Of a stretch of DNA of 64,000 bases, positions 34,265 through 45,811 are shown one piece after another. The stretch spans positions 30,835-94,834 of the forward strand of contig DASZTV010000052.1 of assembly GCA_035548125.1 (NCBI GenBank), read 5' to 3'. Below the pieces are notes generated by a model. That model had not been told where the DNA came from and made no database searches. It saw only the letters and a program-made list of their open reading frames with translations. This stretch comes from DASZTV01 sp035548125 (GTDB lineage Bacteria > Actinomycetota > Actinomycetes > JAFAQI01). Every line of letters begins with the position of its first letter. Position 1 is the stretch's first letter. Made by a program: the position numbers and the translations under genes.

Positions 34265-35695
34265 ATGGACTACCGCGTCGCTGATCTTGCGCTGGCCGAC
34301 TTCGGTCGCAAGGAGATCTCCTTGGCTGAGCACGAGATGCCCGGGCTGATGGCGATGCGGGCTGAGTACGGCGCGGCGCAGCCGCTCGCCGGCGCCAGGA
34401 TCACCGGCTCGCTCCACATGACGATCCAGACGGCTGTCCTGATCGAGACGCTGGTCGCGCTCGGTGCCGAGGTCCGCTGGGCCTCCTGCAACATCTTCTC
34501 GACGCAGGACCACGCGGCGGCCGCGGTCGTCGTCGGTCCGAACGGCACGGTCGACGCGCCCGCCGGCGTGCCCGTGTTCGCGTGGAAGGGCGAGACGCTC
34601 GAGGAGTACTGGGAGTGCACCGAGAAGGCGCTGCTCTGGCCTGACGGGCAGAGCCCGAACATGTTGCTCGACGACGGTGGTGACGCGACCCTGCTCGTGC
34701 ACAAAGGTGTCGAGTTCGAGAAGGCCGGCAGCGTTCCGGATGCCTCGACCGCGGACTCCGAGGAGTACGCCGTGATCCTGCGGCTGCTCGCCAAGTCGCT
34801 GGCGGAGGACCCGACCCGGTGGGCGACGGTCTCGGGCGCGATCAAGGGCGTCACCGAGGAGACGACGACGGGCGTGCACCGGCTCTACCAGATGCACGAG
34901 CGCGGCGAGCTGCTGTTCCCCGCGATCAACGTCAATGACTCCGTGACCAAGTCGAAGTTCGACAACAAGTACGGCTGCCGTCACTCGCTTGTCGACGGAA
35001 TCAACCGCGGGACCGACGTGCTGATCGGGGGCAAGGTCGCTGTCGTCTTCGGCTACGGCGACGTCGGCAAGGGCTGCGCGGAGTCGCTGCGCGGTCAGGG
35101 CGCTCGCGTGATCGTCACGGAGATCGACCCGATCTGCGCGTTGCAGGCCGCGATGGACGGTTTCCAGGTCCTCACCCTCGAAGACGTCGTCGAGACCGCC
35201 GACATCTTCGTGACGGCCACCGGCAACTTCAACATCATCAAGGCCTCCGACATGGCCCGGATGAAGCAGGGCGCCATCGTCGGCAACATCGGGCACTTCG
35301 ACAACGAGATCGACATGGCCGGACTCGCGGCGCTGCCCGGCGTCCGCTGCGTGAACATCAAGCCGCAGGTCGACGAGTGGGTGTTCGCGGACGGCCACTC
35401 GATCATCGTGCTCAGCGAAGGTCGCCTGTTGAACCTCGGAAACGCCACCGGTCACCCGTCGTTCGTGATGAGCAACTCCTTCACGAACCAGACGATCGCG
35501 CAGGTGGAGCTGTTCACGAAGACCGACGAGTACCCCATCGGCGTGCACGTGCTCCCGAAGCACCTCGACGAGAAGGTCGCCCGGCTCCACCTCGACGCGC
35601 TCGGTGTCAAGCTGACGACACTCACCCAGGAGCAGGCGGACTACATCGGCGTCTCTATCGACGGCCCGTTCAAGAGCGACGCATACCGCTACTGA
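34265..35695 (+). CDS. ahcY: S-adenosylhomocysteine hydrolase
   Basis: AhcY splits SAH to adenosine and homocysteine, removing the inhibitory product of methylation. The 476-residue sequence has DYRVADLALADFGRKEISLAE at the start, the NAD-binding GYGDVGKGCAESLRGQG (about residue 262), GNIGHFDNEIDM, and the conserved end KSDAYRY. ATG at 34265 has a GGAG 6 bases upstream. The 55-base upstream gap is too short for an SAH riboswitch and shows none. Confidence 0.96.
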   Translation: MDYRVADLALADFGRKEISLAEHEMPGLMAMRAEYGAAQPLAGARITGSLHMTIQTAVLIETLVALGAEVRWASCNIFSTQDHAAAAVVVGPNGTVDAPAGVPVFAWKGETLEEYWECTEKALLWPDGQSPNMLLDDGGDATLLVHKGVEFEKAGSVPDASTADSEEYAVILRLLAKSLAEDPTRWATVSGAIKGVTEETTTGVHRLYQMHERGELLFPAINVNDSVTKSKFDNKYGCRHSLVDGINRGTDVLIGGKVAVVFGYGDVGKGCAESLRGQGARVIVTEIDPICALQAAMDGFQVLTLEDVVETADIFVTATGNFNIIKASDMARMKQGAIVGNIGHFDNEIDMAGLAALPGVRCVNIKPQVDEWVFADGHSIIVLSEGRLLNLGNATGHPSFVMSNSFTNQTIAQVELFTKTDEYPIGVHVLPKHLDEKVARLHLDALGVKLTTLTQEQADYIGVSIDGPFKSDAYRY

Positions 35696-35874
35696 ACGAC
35701 GACCTCGATGCCCGGTCGCCGTGCCAGCCGACGGGCAACCCGGGACAGCTGTCGCTCCACCCGGCGCCGGAGATCGGCCGCCTCGGCCGCGCTCAGGTCG
35801 GGCGGCGCGTAGACGAGCAGCGAACGCTCGTCCACGACGACGAGCGGCCCTCCGTGGGTCCCGGATCCGTTCAC
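35689..35874 (-). CDS. Small uncharacterised protein (61 aa)
   Basis: A minus-strand frame from GTG at 35874 to a stop overlapping the last 7 bases of ahcY. The product has an amphipathic helix, PPDLSAAEAADLRRRVERQLSRVARRLARRPG, followed by IEVVVQ, and looks protein-like with no membrane segment. In mycobacteria this place holds tmk. No family was recognised and there is no clear ribosome site, so this may be a chance frame in the ahcY-mtrA gap. Confidence 0.4.
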   Translation of the reverse strand: MNGSGTHGGPLVVVDERSLLVYAPPDLSAAEAADLRRRVERQLSRVARRLARRPGIEVVVQ

Positions 35875-35971
35875 GGAGTGCAGCGTGCCTGCCGATCCCG
35901 ACCGGAAGCCGGCCGGCGCAGTCCTCGGCGCCCGGGCTGTGGACGGTGCGTCCCGATGTCACGATGGTGGG

Positions 35972-36649
35972 GTGAAGGCGCGTGTGCTGGTCGTCGACGA
36001 CGACCCCGCGCTGTCCGAGATGCTCGGCATCGTCCTGCGCAACGAAGGCTTCGAGCCGTCGTTCGTCGGGGACGGTGACGGCGCTCTCGAGGCGTTCCGC
36101 GCCACCAAGCCGGACCTGGTCCTGCTCGACCTGATGCTGCCGGGCACGGACGGCTTGGACGTGTGTCGCGCGATCCGGGCCGAGAGCGGCGCTCCGATCG
36201 TGATGCTCACCGCACGAAGCGACACGGTCGATGTGGTGATCGGGCTCGAAGCGGGCGCGGACGACTACGTCGTCAAGCCGTTCAAGCCCAAGGAGCTCGT
36301 GGCCAGGATCAGGGCCCGGCTGCGTCACAACGAGGACGCCGTGGGCCAGGTCCTCACAATCGGCGATGTCTCCATCGACGTCTCAGGGCACGTGGTGAGT
36401 CGTGACGGCGGACCGATCGCGCTGACTCCGCTCGAGTTCGACCTGCTCGTCGCGCTCGCCCGCAAGCCACGCCACGTGTTCACCCGGGACCAGCTGCTCG
36501 AACAGGTGTGGGGTTACCGCCACGTCGCCGACACCAGGCTGGTCAATGTCCACGTGCAGCGGCTGCGGGCGAAGGTGGAGCGCGACCCGGAGCACCCGGA
36601 GGTCGTGGTGACCGTGCGGGGGGTGGGTTACAAGGCCGGGCCTACGTGA
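35972..36649 (+). CDS. mtrA: Two-component response regulator MtrA
   Basis: OmpR/PhoB-type regulator of 225 residues. The start MKARVLVVDDDPALSEMLGIVLR is almost identical to known MtrA proteins, which fixes GTG at 35972 as the start. Asp53 in LLDLMLPGTDGL is the phosphoacceptor, and the winged helix carries FTRDQLLEQVWGYRHVADTRLVNVHVQRLR. MtrA controls cell-wall and replication genes. It overlaps mtrB by 4 bases. Confidence 0.96.
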   Translation: MKARVLVVDDDPALSEMLGIVLRNEGFEPSFVGDGDGALEAFRATKPDLVLLDLMLPGTDGLDVCRAIRAESGAPIVMLTARSDTVDVVIGLEAGADDYVVKPFKPKELVARIRARLRHNEDAVGQVLTIGDVSIDVSGHVVSRDGGPIALTPLEFDLLVALARKPRHVFTRDQLLEQVWGYRHVADTRLVNVHVQRLRAKVERDPEHPEVVVTVRGVGYKAGPT

Positions 36650-38238
36650 CCGGTCGATCCGCCGTGGTGGGCACGCCGGTGAAGATCGCCGGCGCGGTCC
36701 GCCACCGGTGGCGAGCGTCGCTGCAGACCCGGGTCGTGGCGACCACGCTCGTCCTGTCGGGAACGGTCAGCGTCGGAATCGGCGCGACGATCCTGCACCA
36801 GGTGCGAAGCGGCCTGCTCGGCTCGGCGACCCGCTCGGCGCAGAGCCAGCTCAGCACCGGCGTGGAGCGTGCACAGGACCAGTTCCTCGCGCTGCCCAGT
36901 GACGACGCCAACGCCGTCGAGCGCACCGCCTACGCCGTGGTCACCGAGCTCTCCGGTGACCAGGGTGACCACGCCGTGGTCATGTTGCCCTCGAGTCCGG
37001 GCTTCGCGTCCTACGGCCCGGCGGCCGCGGTCGGCGCGATCCGGCCGGAGCTGCAACGGGCGGTGAGCCGCTCGGACCACGAGGCGTGGCAGTTCACCAG
37101 GATGCCCAGCGGCTCGCACTACGTGTCGGCGTTGGTGATCGGGGCACCGGTCCAGGCATCGACGGTGCGTTACCAGCTCTACTACCTGTTCCCGTTGAGT
37201 CGGCAGGCCGAGACCCTGAACCTGGTCGAGCGGACCATGCTGTTCGCGGGCGCCGCGCTGGTGCTGCTGCTCGTCGGGATCGCTGCCGTTGTCACCCGTC
37301 AGGTGGTGCGTCCGGTGCGGCAAGCGGCGGCGACCGCGGAGCGACTTGCTGCCGGCCGGCTCAAGGAGCGGATGCAGGTGCGCGGCGAGGACGATCTGGC
37401 GACACTGGCCGCGTCGTTCAACCGGATGGCTGACACGCTGCAGCAGCAGATCTCCCAGCTGCGCGAGCTGTCCCGGCTGCAGCGGCGGTTCGTCGCCGAC
37501 GTGTCGCACGAGCTGCGCACCCCGATCACGACGATCCGGATGGCAGCCGACGTCCTGCACGACTCGAGCTCCGATCTGCCGCCCGAGCTGACCCGTTCTT
37601 CGGAGTTGTTGCAGGCGCAGCTCGACCGCTTCGAGTCGTTGCTGTCGGACCTGCTCGAGATCAGCCGGTACGACGCGGGGGCAGCGATGCTCGAGGCAGA
37701 ACCGATCGATCTCGTGCAGCTGGTGAGTCAGGTCATCCGTCTCGCGACTCCACTGTCCGACAACCGGCACGCGCCGATCGTCGCCGACCTGCCGCCCGAG
37801 CCAGTCGTCGTCGACGTCGACGCGCGCCGGATCGACCGGGTGCTGCGCAACCTGGTGGTCAACGCTGTCGAGCACGGCGAGGGTCAGCCGGTCGAGGTAC
37901 GGCTGCGTGCCGGCGAGGACGGTGTCGCGATCACCGTTCGTGACCGCGGGGTCGGGCTGCGCCCCGGAGAGGCCGCGCTCGTGTTCGGTCGGTTCTGGCG
38001 CGCGGATCCGTCGCGGGCCCGCACGAGCGGCGGCACCGGGCTCGGTCTCGCGATCGCGCTCGAGGACGTCCAGCTGCACGGCGGCTGGCTGCAGGCGTGG
38101 GGCGAACCGGGCCTCGGCTCGCTGTTCCGGGTGACCTTGCCGTGGCACGTCGGCGGCACGCTGGTCACCTCGCCGCTTCCCCTCGAGCCCGACGACGCAG
38201 GATCGGTGACCGAGTCCGTACCGGCCGGGTCACCGTGA
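36646..38238 (+). CDS. mtrB: Sensor histidine kinase MtrB
   Basis: The 530-residue kinase has a first membrane helix (about residues 29-50), an extracytoplasmic sensor region of about 140 residues, a second helix (LFAGAALVLLLVGIAAVV), a HAMP domain, the H-box FVADVSHELRTPITT, the N-box RNLVVNAVEHG and ATP-lid motifs DRGVGL and GGTGLGLAIA. GTG at 36646 overlaps the mtrA stop (GTGA), and its own stop overlaps the lpqB start. Confidence 0.95.
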   Translation: MTGRSAVVGTPVKIAGAVRHRWRASLQTRVVATTLVLSGTVSVGIGATILHQVRSGLLGSATRSAQSQLSTGVERAQDQFLALPSDDANAVERTAYAVVTELSGDQGDHAVVMLPSSPGFASYGPAAAVGAIRPELQRAVSRSDHEAWQFTRMPSGSHYVSALVIGAPVQASTVRYQLYYLFPLSRQAETLNLVERTMLFAGAALVLLLVGIAAVVTRQVVRPVRQAAATAERLAAGRLKERMQVRGEDDLATLAASFNRMADTLQQQISQLRELSRLQRRFVADVSHELRTPITTIRMAADVLHDSSSDLPPELTRSSELLQAQLDRFESLLSDLLEISRYDAGAAMLEAEPIDLVQLVSQVIRLATPLSDNRHAPIVADLPPEPVVVDVDARRIDRVLRNLVVNAVEHGEGQPVEVRLRAGEDGVAITVRDRGVGLRPGEAALVFGRFWRADPSRARTSGGTGLGLAIALEDVQLHGGWLQAWGEPGLGSLFRVTLPWHVGGTLVTSPLPLEPDDAGSVTESVPAGSP

Positions 38239-39902
38239 GACGCCGGTTGGCCTGGTGCGGCGTGCTCGTGGCGACACTTGCCGGCTGTGCCGGTGTCCCG
38301 GACTCCGGACCGCTGCATCTCGGTCGACCGGTGGCCCCCGCGGGAGGAGGCCTGACGGATGCGACCGTACGCGAGGTGCCGGCGGGTCCGCTCCCCGGCG
38401 CGAGCCGGGTCGAGCTGGTGACCGGCTTCCTGCGGGCGATGATCGACAGCGACGACGACTACGGGGTCGCCCGGAGCTACCTCGCTCCCGGCACGACCTG
38501 GAACACGAGCGCCGGCCTCACCGTCTACGCCGACCCGGCTCGGGTCGCGAAAGGGTCCTCCGGTGCCGTGATGGTGCAGGCGAAGCGGCTCGGGACCATC
38601 GGGCCTCGCGGTGCCTTCCGGGTCGCGCCCGGCAGCGTGACCGAGCTGTTCGGTCTGGCCCGGCGCGACGGGCAATGGCGGATCAACCGGCTCGCGCCGG
38701 GCGTGCTGTTGTCCGCCAACGATGCCGAGCGGCTGCTGCAACCGGCCTCGCTGTACTTCCTGACCCCAGACGGCCGGCGGGTGGTTCCCGAGCCGGTGCT
38801 CGAGCCGCCGCAGGAGCCGGGCCTCGCGACGACGCTGATGCGTGCGCTGGTCAGCGGCCCTGGCCCGTCGGTCGCCCCCGGGGTGCGTACCGCGATACCT
38901 CGCGGGACCTCGCTACTGGGCAACGTCCCGATCAGTACCGAAGGGGTTGCCGAGGTCGACCTTTCCGCCAACGCGCGCCAGGTCACGTCTGCGCAGCTGG
39001 TCCGGCTGTCGGCGCAGGTGGTGTGGACGTTGCGCCAGCTGACCTCCGTGAGCGCCGTGCGGCTGCTGGTCAACGGTGATGCGCTGACCGCGCCGGGGGT
39101 GCCGGCCCTGCAGCCGGTGCACTCCTGGCCGCAGTTCGATCCCGCGGTTCCGCCGGGCAGCACCGGCTCGTTGCTCGTGCATCGCGGCGGGGTGATCGGC
39201 TCCGGCACCACCGTGCCCCGTGCGCTTGCCGGCACGGGCCTGTCCTATGCCGTACGAGACAGCGATGGCACCACCGTCGCCGCCGTACGCGGGAACGGGA
39301 CCATCCGCGAGCTCGCGACGGCAGCCGCGACCAGCGCCACGCTGACGGTGCGGCTGCGCGCTCCGGGCCTCACCAACCCGTCGTTCGCCCCCGACGGGCG
39401 GCTGTTCGTCGCGGCGGGGGAGGCGTTGTACGCCCTGCCTCGTACCGGGCGGGCGCTGCCGGTGGCCCTCCCCGCCGACCTCGCCGGCACGTCGATCCGA
39501 GCCGTGGCGGTGTCCAGAGACGGGGCCCGGGTCGCGATGGTGCTGGCGAACGGATCGCTCGTGGTCGCGATGCTGAGCGGCAGCGCCGCGCACCCGTCGC
39601 TTCGGGCGTCCCGGCGGGTGCTGCCGGCAGCGGACCACGCGGCGGGGGTGGCGTGGCTCAACGCCGGGGAGCTGGTGACCACCATCGCTCGTGAGGGGCG
39701 CCGCGACGTCGTGGAGGTGGGCCTGGACGGCTTCCAGATGCAGTCGCTCTCTGCGCCTGGCATGCCCGGCGATCTGGACTGGGTTGCCGCCTCGCCGGGA
39801 CAGCACGTGCTGGCGAGCGGTCCGGGCGGCACCTGGCAGCTCGTCGGCCACCGCTGGGGACGACTGTCCACCGGCACCCAACCGTCGTACGCCGGCGGGT
39901 AG
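38235..39902 (+). CDS. lpqB: Lipoprotein LpqB
   Basis: A 555-residue lipoprotein with the signal peptide ending in LVATLAGCAGVP (lipobox LAGC, Cys near residue 21), a GerMN-type domain (about 230-340, with VPLLGNVPISTEG-like and VNGDAL) and a beta-propeller-like C-terminal half. LpqB binds MtrB outside the cell and modulates its signalling. GTG at 38235 overlaps the mtrB stop by 4 bases, completing the coupled mtrA-mtrB-lpqB unit. Confidence 0.93.
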   Translation: MRRRLAWCGVLVATLAGCAGVPDSGPLHLGRPVAPAGGGLTDATVREVPAGPLPGASRVELVTGFLRAMIDSDDDYGVARSYLAPGTTWNTSAGLTVYADPARVAKGSSGAVMVQAKRLGTIGPRGAFRVAPGSVTELFGLARRDGQWRINRLAPGVLLSANDAERLLQPASLYFLTPDGRRVVPEPVLEPPQEPGLATTLMRALVSGPGPSVAPGVRTAIPRGTSLLGNVPISTEGVAEVDLSANARQVTSAQLVRLSAQVVWTLRQLTSVSAVRLLVNGDALTAPGVPALQPVHSWPQFDPAVPPGSTGSLLVHRGGVIGSGTTVPRALAGTGLSYAVRDSDGTTVAAVRGNGTIRELATAAATSATLTVRLRAPGLTNPSFAPDGRLFVAAGEALYALPRTGRALPVALPADLAGTSIRAVAVSRDGARVAMVLANGSLVVAMLSGSAAHPSLRASRRVLPAADHAAGVAWLNAGELVTTIAREGRRDVVEVGLDGFQMQSLSAPGMPGDLDWVAASPGQHVLASGPGGTWQLVGHRWGRLSTGTQPSYAGG

Positions 39903-39923
39903 CCCGCGGCCCACGATGGCCGG

Positions 39924-40604
39924 ATGCCGCTGCTGGACCTGATCTGCCCGAGTGCGTGCGAAGGCTGTGGGGCGCCTCGAGGTCCGGCGTGTCCGCGATG
40001 TCGGCAGGCGCTGTCGATGCCCGCGCAGCGGCACCGACCGACCCCTTGCCCCGTCGGCCTGCCGCCGTTGTGGGTGGCGGCGCGCTACGACGGTTCGACC
40101 CGCCAGCTGTTGCTCGCGTTCAAGGAGCGCGGGGCGGTGGGGGTGGCGGCAGCGCTCGCGCCCGCCCTGGCGCAGGCCGTCCGGTGCGCGGTCGGCGGGG
40201 AGCCCGTGGCACGCCTGCTGCTCGTGCCGGCGCCGTCCGCACGCGGAGCAGTCCGGGCACGTGGCGACGACGTCGTGTTTCTGCTCGCTTCGCGGACCGC
40301 CCGGCTGCTCCGGTCGGCCGGGCTCGGATGCCGTGCGGTCGCCGCGCTGTCGCAGCGGCGGCACGTCGCCGACTCGGCCGGGCTGTCCGCGGCAGCTCGG
40401 GCGGCGAACCTGCACGGTGCGCTCGCCGTCCGGCCCGGTCGCGCCGGGGTTCTCGGCGGCTCCTGCGTAGTGGTCGTCGACGACCTCGTCACCACCGGCG
40501 CGACGCTGGTCGAGGCGAGCCGGGCCGTCCAGTCGGTCGGGGCCCGGGTGCTCGGCGCCGCGGCGGTCGCCGCCACGCAACGCTGGGATCGGGATTGCCA
40601 CTAG
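39924..40604 (+). CDS. ComF family phosphoribosyltransferase-like protein
   Basis: The 226-residue protein has an N-terminal zinc region with CxxC pairs (CEGCGAPRGPACPRC) and a C-terminal type-I phosphoribosyltransferase fold with VVVVDDLVTTGATLVEA, the PRPP-binding loop. ComF proteins support natural DNA uptake in some bacteria, but in actinobacteria the role is uncertain. It lies between lpqB and hpf, as in mycobacteria (Rv3242c position). A 10-base palindrome CCACTAGTGG spans its stop codon (40598-40607). Confidence 0.88.
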   Translation: MPLLDLICPSACEGCGAPRGPACPRCRQALSMPAQRHRPTPCPVGLPPLWVAARYDGSTRQLLLAFKERGAVGVAAALAPALAQAVRCAVGGEPVARLLLVPAPSARGAVRARGDDVVFLLASRTARLLRSAGLGCRAVAALSQRRHVADSAGLSAAARAANLHGALAVRPGRAGVLGGSCVVVVDDLVTTGATLVEASRAVQSVGARVLGAAAVAATQRWDRDCH

Positions 40605-40703
40605 TGGTCTGTGACTTCCAGTGACATCGTGGGACTACTACGTCGCCGGAAAGGAACAGGGAACACCTAGAGAGTCCGACAGCAGCCCAGGAGGTCGCCC
40701 GGT

Positions 40704-41066
40704 ATGGATGTCGTCGTCAAGTCCCGCCGCGCAGTCGTCGGCCAGCGATTCAAGGCGAACGCACAGGACAAGCTCGATCGGCTCGCCAAGCTCGACGAAA
40801 AGGCCAACCGGGTCGACGTAGAGGTGTGCGAAGAGCGCAACCCCCGGCAGTCCGCTTCGCGGGTGCGCGTCGAGCTGACCTGCCACACCCGAGGCCCGCT
40901 GCTGTGTGCCAAGGGGGCCGCGACCGACGCACTCGCCGCGTTCGACGTCGCCGTCGAGAAACTCGAGCACCAGCTTCGCAAGGCAGCGGACCGGCGGCGC
41001 GTGCACCACGGGTCGCGCGCCCCTCGGACGATCACCAGCGAGATCAGCCCGGAGGTTTCGGGCTAA
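40704..41066 (+). CDS. hpf: Ribosome hibernation-promoting factor, short form
   Basis: The 120-residue protein is an S30AE/RaiA domain: DVVVKSRRAVVGQRFKANAQDKLDRLAKL, then VRVELTCHTRGPLLCAKG and the basic end LRKAADRRRVHHG. It inhibits translation by binding the small subunit. Actinobacterial HPF is usually the long form, about 210-230 residues, with a C-terminal dimerisation domain that makes 100S ribosomes; this gene stops after the first domain, and the following bases do not encode the missing part. AGGAGG at 40689-40694 gives a strong ribosome site. Confidence 0.9.
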   Translation: MDVVVKSRRAVVGQRFKANAQDKLDRLAKLDEKANRVDVEVCEERNPRQSASRVRVELTCHTRGPLLCAKGAATDALAAFDVAVEKLEHQLRKAADRRRVHHGSRAPRTITSEISPEVSG

Positions 41067-41097
41067 GCGCGGGCGCTCGTCGTGCGATTATGAGCCG

Positions 41098-41811
41098 GTG
41101 ACCGACATGACGGACAGCGGCACCGTTGGGCATGTTCCGCCAGGAGTGGGTGACCCGATCCGGGTTCTGGTGGTCGACGACCACGCGTTGTTCCGTCGTG
41201 GGCTGGAGATGGTGCTCGGGCAGGAGCCCGACATCGACGTCGTCGGTGAGGCCGAGGACGGCGCCGAAGCACTCGAGAAGTCGATCGAGTTCACGCCTGA
41301 CGTCGTGTTGATGGACGTTCGGATGCCCAAGCGGGGCGGGATCGACGCCTGCATTGCGATCAAGGACGCGGTGCCGAGCGCGAAGATCATCATGCTCACG
41401 ATCAGCGACGAGGAAGCCGACCTCTACGACGCCATCAAAGCCGGCGCCATGGGCTACCTCCTCAAGGAGATCCCGATCGACGAGGTCGCCTCCGCCGTCC
41501 GTGCGGTTCACGGCGGGCAGTCGCTGATCTCCCCGTCGATGGCGTCCAAGCTGCTCAACGAGTTCGCCTCGATGATCAAGCGCGGCGAAGAGCGGCAGCA
41601 GGTGCCGGTCCCGCGGTTGACCGACCGGGAGATGGAGGTGCTGCGGCTGGTTGCCAAGGGCATGAACAACCGCGACATCGCCAAGCAGCTGTTCATCAGC
41701 GAGAACACCGTCAAGAACCACATCCGCAACATCCTCGAGAAGCTTCAGCTGCACTCGCGGATGGAGGCGGTCGTCTACGCCGTCCGCGAGAAGCTGCTCG
41801 AGATCACCTGA
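41098..41811 (+). CDS. NarL/LuxR-family response regulator (orphan)
   Basis: A 237-residue response regulator. The receiver domain begins RVLVVDDHALFRRGLEMVL, with the phosphoacceptor Asp73 in VLMDVRMP, and the C-terminus is a LuxR helix-turn-helix, LTDREMEVLRLVAKGMNNRDIAKQLFISENTVKNH. No sensor kinase is adjacent. The gene begins 31 bases after hpf and lies before the antiporter and secA; a similar regulator lies beside hpf and secA in Streptomyces. GTG at 41098 or ATG at 41107 can start it. Confidence 0.88.
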   Translation: MTDMTDSGTVGHVPPGVGDPIRVLVVDDHALFRRGLEMVLGQEPDIDVVGEAEDGAEALEKSIEFTPDVVLMDVRMPKRGGIDACIAIKDAVPSAKIIMLTISDEEADLYDAIKAGAMGYLLKEIPIDEVASAVRAVHGGQSLISPSMASKLLNEFASMIKRGEERQQVPVPRLTDREMEVLRLVAKGMNNRDIAKQLFISENTVKNHIRNILEKLQLHSRMEAVVYAVREKLLEIT

Positions 41812-41821
41812 CTGACGCCTG

Positions 41822-42874
41822 GTGCTTACCCGGTCGGACCGGCTGATCGTCGGGTCTTCTCTCGCGCTGACCGCTGTTTCTGCGGACCTGTTCTACTCAC
41901 ACGCCTCGCACGTCGCGACGTTCGTGGTCTCGGCGGTTGCGCTGGCCGCGCTTGCCGCACTCGTCGGGCGATGCGTCGAGCAGGTGGCGGACCGGCTGGG
42001 CTCGGGTGCGACCGGCGTGGTGCAGAGCGCATTGGGAAACCTGCCGGAGCTGTTCGTTTGCATCTTCGCGCTACGAGAAGGGTTGGTGAAGGTCGTCGAG
42101 GCGGCCATCATCGGGTCGATCCTGTCCAACGCCCTGCTCGTGCTGGGCTTGGCGTTCCTCGTGGGCGGCCTCCGTCACGGGCGTCAGCGGTTCGACGCCA
42201 GTCGCGCCCGCACCCTTGTCGCGATGATGATCCTCGCGGTTGCCGCAATGCTGGTGCCGAGCCTCGCGTCCTACGTTCACAGTCCTGCCTCGCACCACGA
42301 GCGGGCGCTGTCGGTGATCGCGTCGATCCTGCTGCTCGTGGTGTTCGCAGTGTCCCTGCCCGACTCGTTGCGGCGCGGCGAGGGCGAAGTCGCGGCGGAA
42401 CCGCACGGGTCGCTGTGGCCGGCTCCGCTCGCCATCGGCGGCCTCGCCGTCACGGGGACGCTCGCGGCGTTCGTCTCCGACTGGTTCGTCGACGCGTTGC
42501 AACCCGCGTTGACCTCCCTTCACATCACCCAGGCCTTCGCCGGCCTGGTCATCGTCGCGATCGCCGGCAACGCGGTCGAGAACGTCGTCGGCATCCAGCT
42601 CGCTGCGAAGGGTCGTGCCGACCACGCACTCTCCGTGATCCTCAACTCGCCGATCCAGATCGCGCTGGTCCTGGCGCCGGTGCTCGTCATCGCGTCGCCG
42701 CTGATCGGCGGGGCGTCCTTCACCCTTGTCTTCGGTCCGCTGCTCGTGACCACGGTCGCGGCCTCGATCCTGGCCGTGAGCTTCGTGATCATCGACGGCG
42801 AGTACCTCTGGCTCGAGGGCGTTGCGCTCCTCGCGCTGTACGGCGTGGTCGCCGCTTCGTTCTGGTGGGGCTGA
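41822..42874 (+). CDS. Calcium/cation:proton antiporter (CaCA superfamily)
   Basis: A 350-residue membrane protein with ten to eleven hydrophobic helices in two homologous halves. The ion-site motifs GALGNLPELFVC-like (QSALGNLPELFVC, about residue 68) and AIAGNAVENVVG (about 244) are the alpha repeats of Ca2+/H+ exchangers. It exports calcium or sodium from the cytoplasm. It starts 10 bases after the response regulator stop. The link to secA or the regulator is not clear. Confidence 0.87.
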   Translation: MLTRSDRLIVGSSLALTAVSADLFYSHASHVATFVVSAVALAALAALVGRCVEQVADRLGSGATGVVQSALGNLPELFVCIFALREGLVKVVEAAIIGSILSNALLVLGLAFLVGGLRHGRQRFDASRARTLVAMMILAVAAMLVPSLASYVHSPASHHERALSVIASILLLVVFAVSLPDSLRRGEGEVAAEPHGSLWPAPLAIGGLAVTGTLAAFVSDWFVDALQPALTSLHITQAFAGLVIVAIAGNAVENVVGIQLAAKGRADHALSVILNSPIQIALVLAPVLVIASPLIGGASFTLVFGPLLVTTVAASILAVSFVIIDGEYLWLEGVALLALYGVVAASFWWG

Positions 42875-42953
42875 TGGGCCCGGCCTAGGATGGGTTCAGG
42901 CCCCGCCCGGCCTGCGACTTCCCTATCGCCGAACGTGTCTGGAGTGCCGCCCA

Positions 42954-45803
<2,850 letters not shown>

Positions 45804-45811
45804 CCGGCCGG

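Noticed and set aside
34253..36328. Minus-strand open frame of 691 codons
   Set aside because: It lies opposite ahcY and mtrA, whose proteins are near-identical in pattern to known families. No domain was seen in the antisense translation.
38913..40601. Minus-strand open frame of 562 codons
   Set aside because: It is antisense to lpqB and comF and rich in Arg/Gly/Asp without any motif.
40640..40665. Complete DosR-type box upstream of hpf
   Set aside because: Only the GGGACT half agrees with the known 20-base palindrome; the second half is not complementary, so I do not annotate a site.
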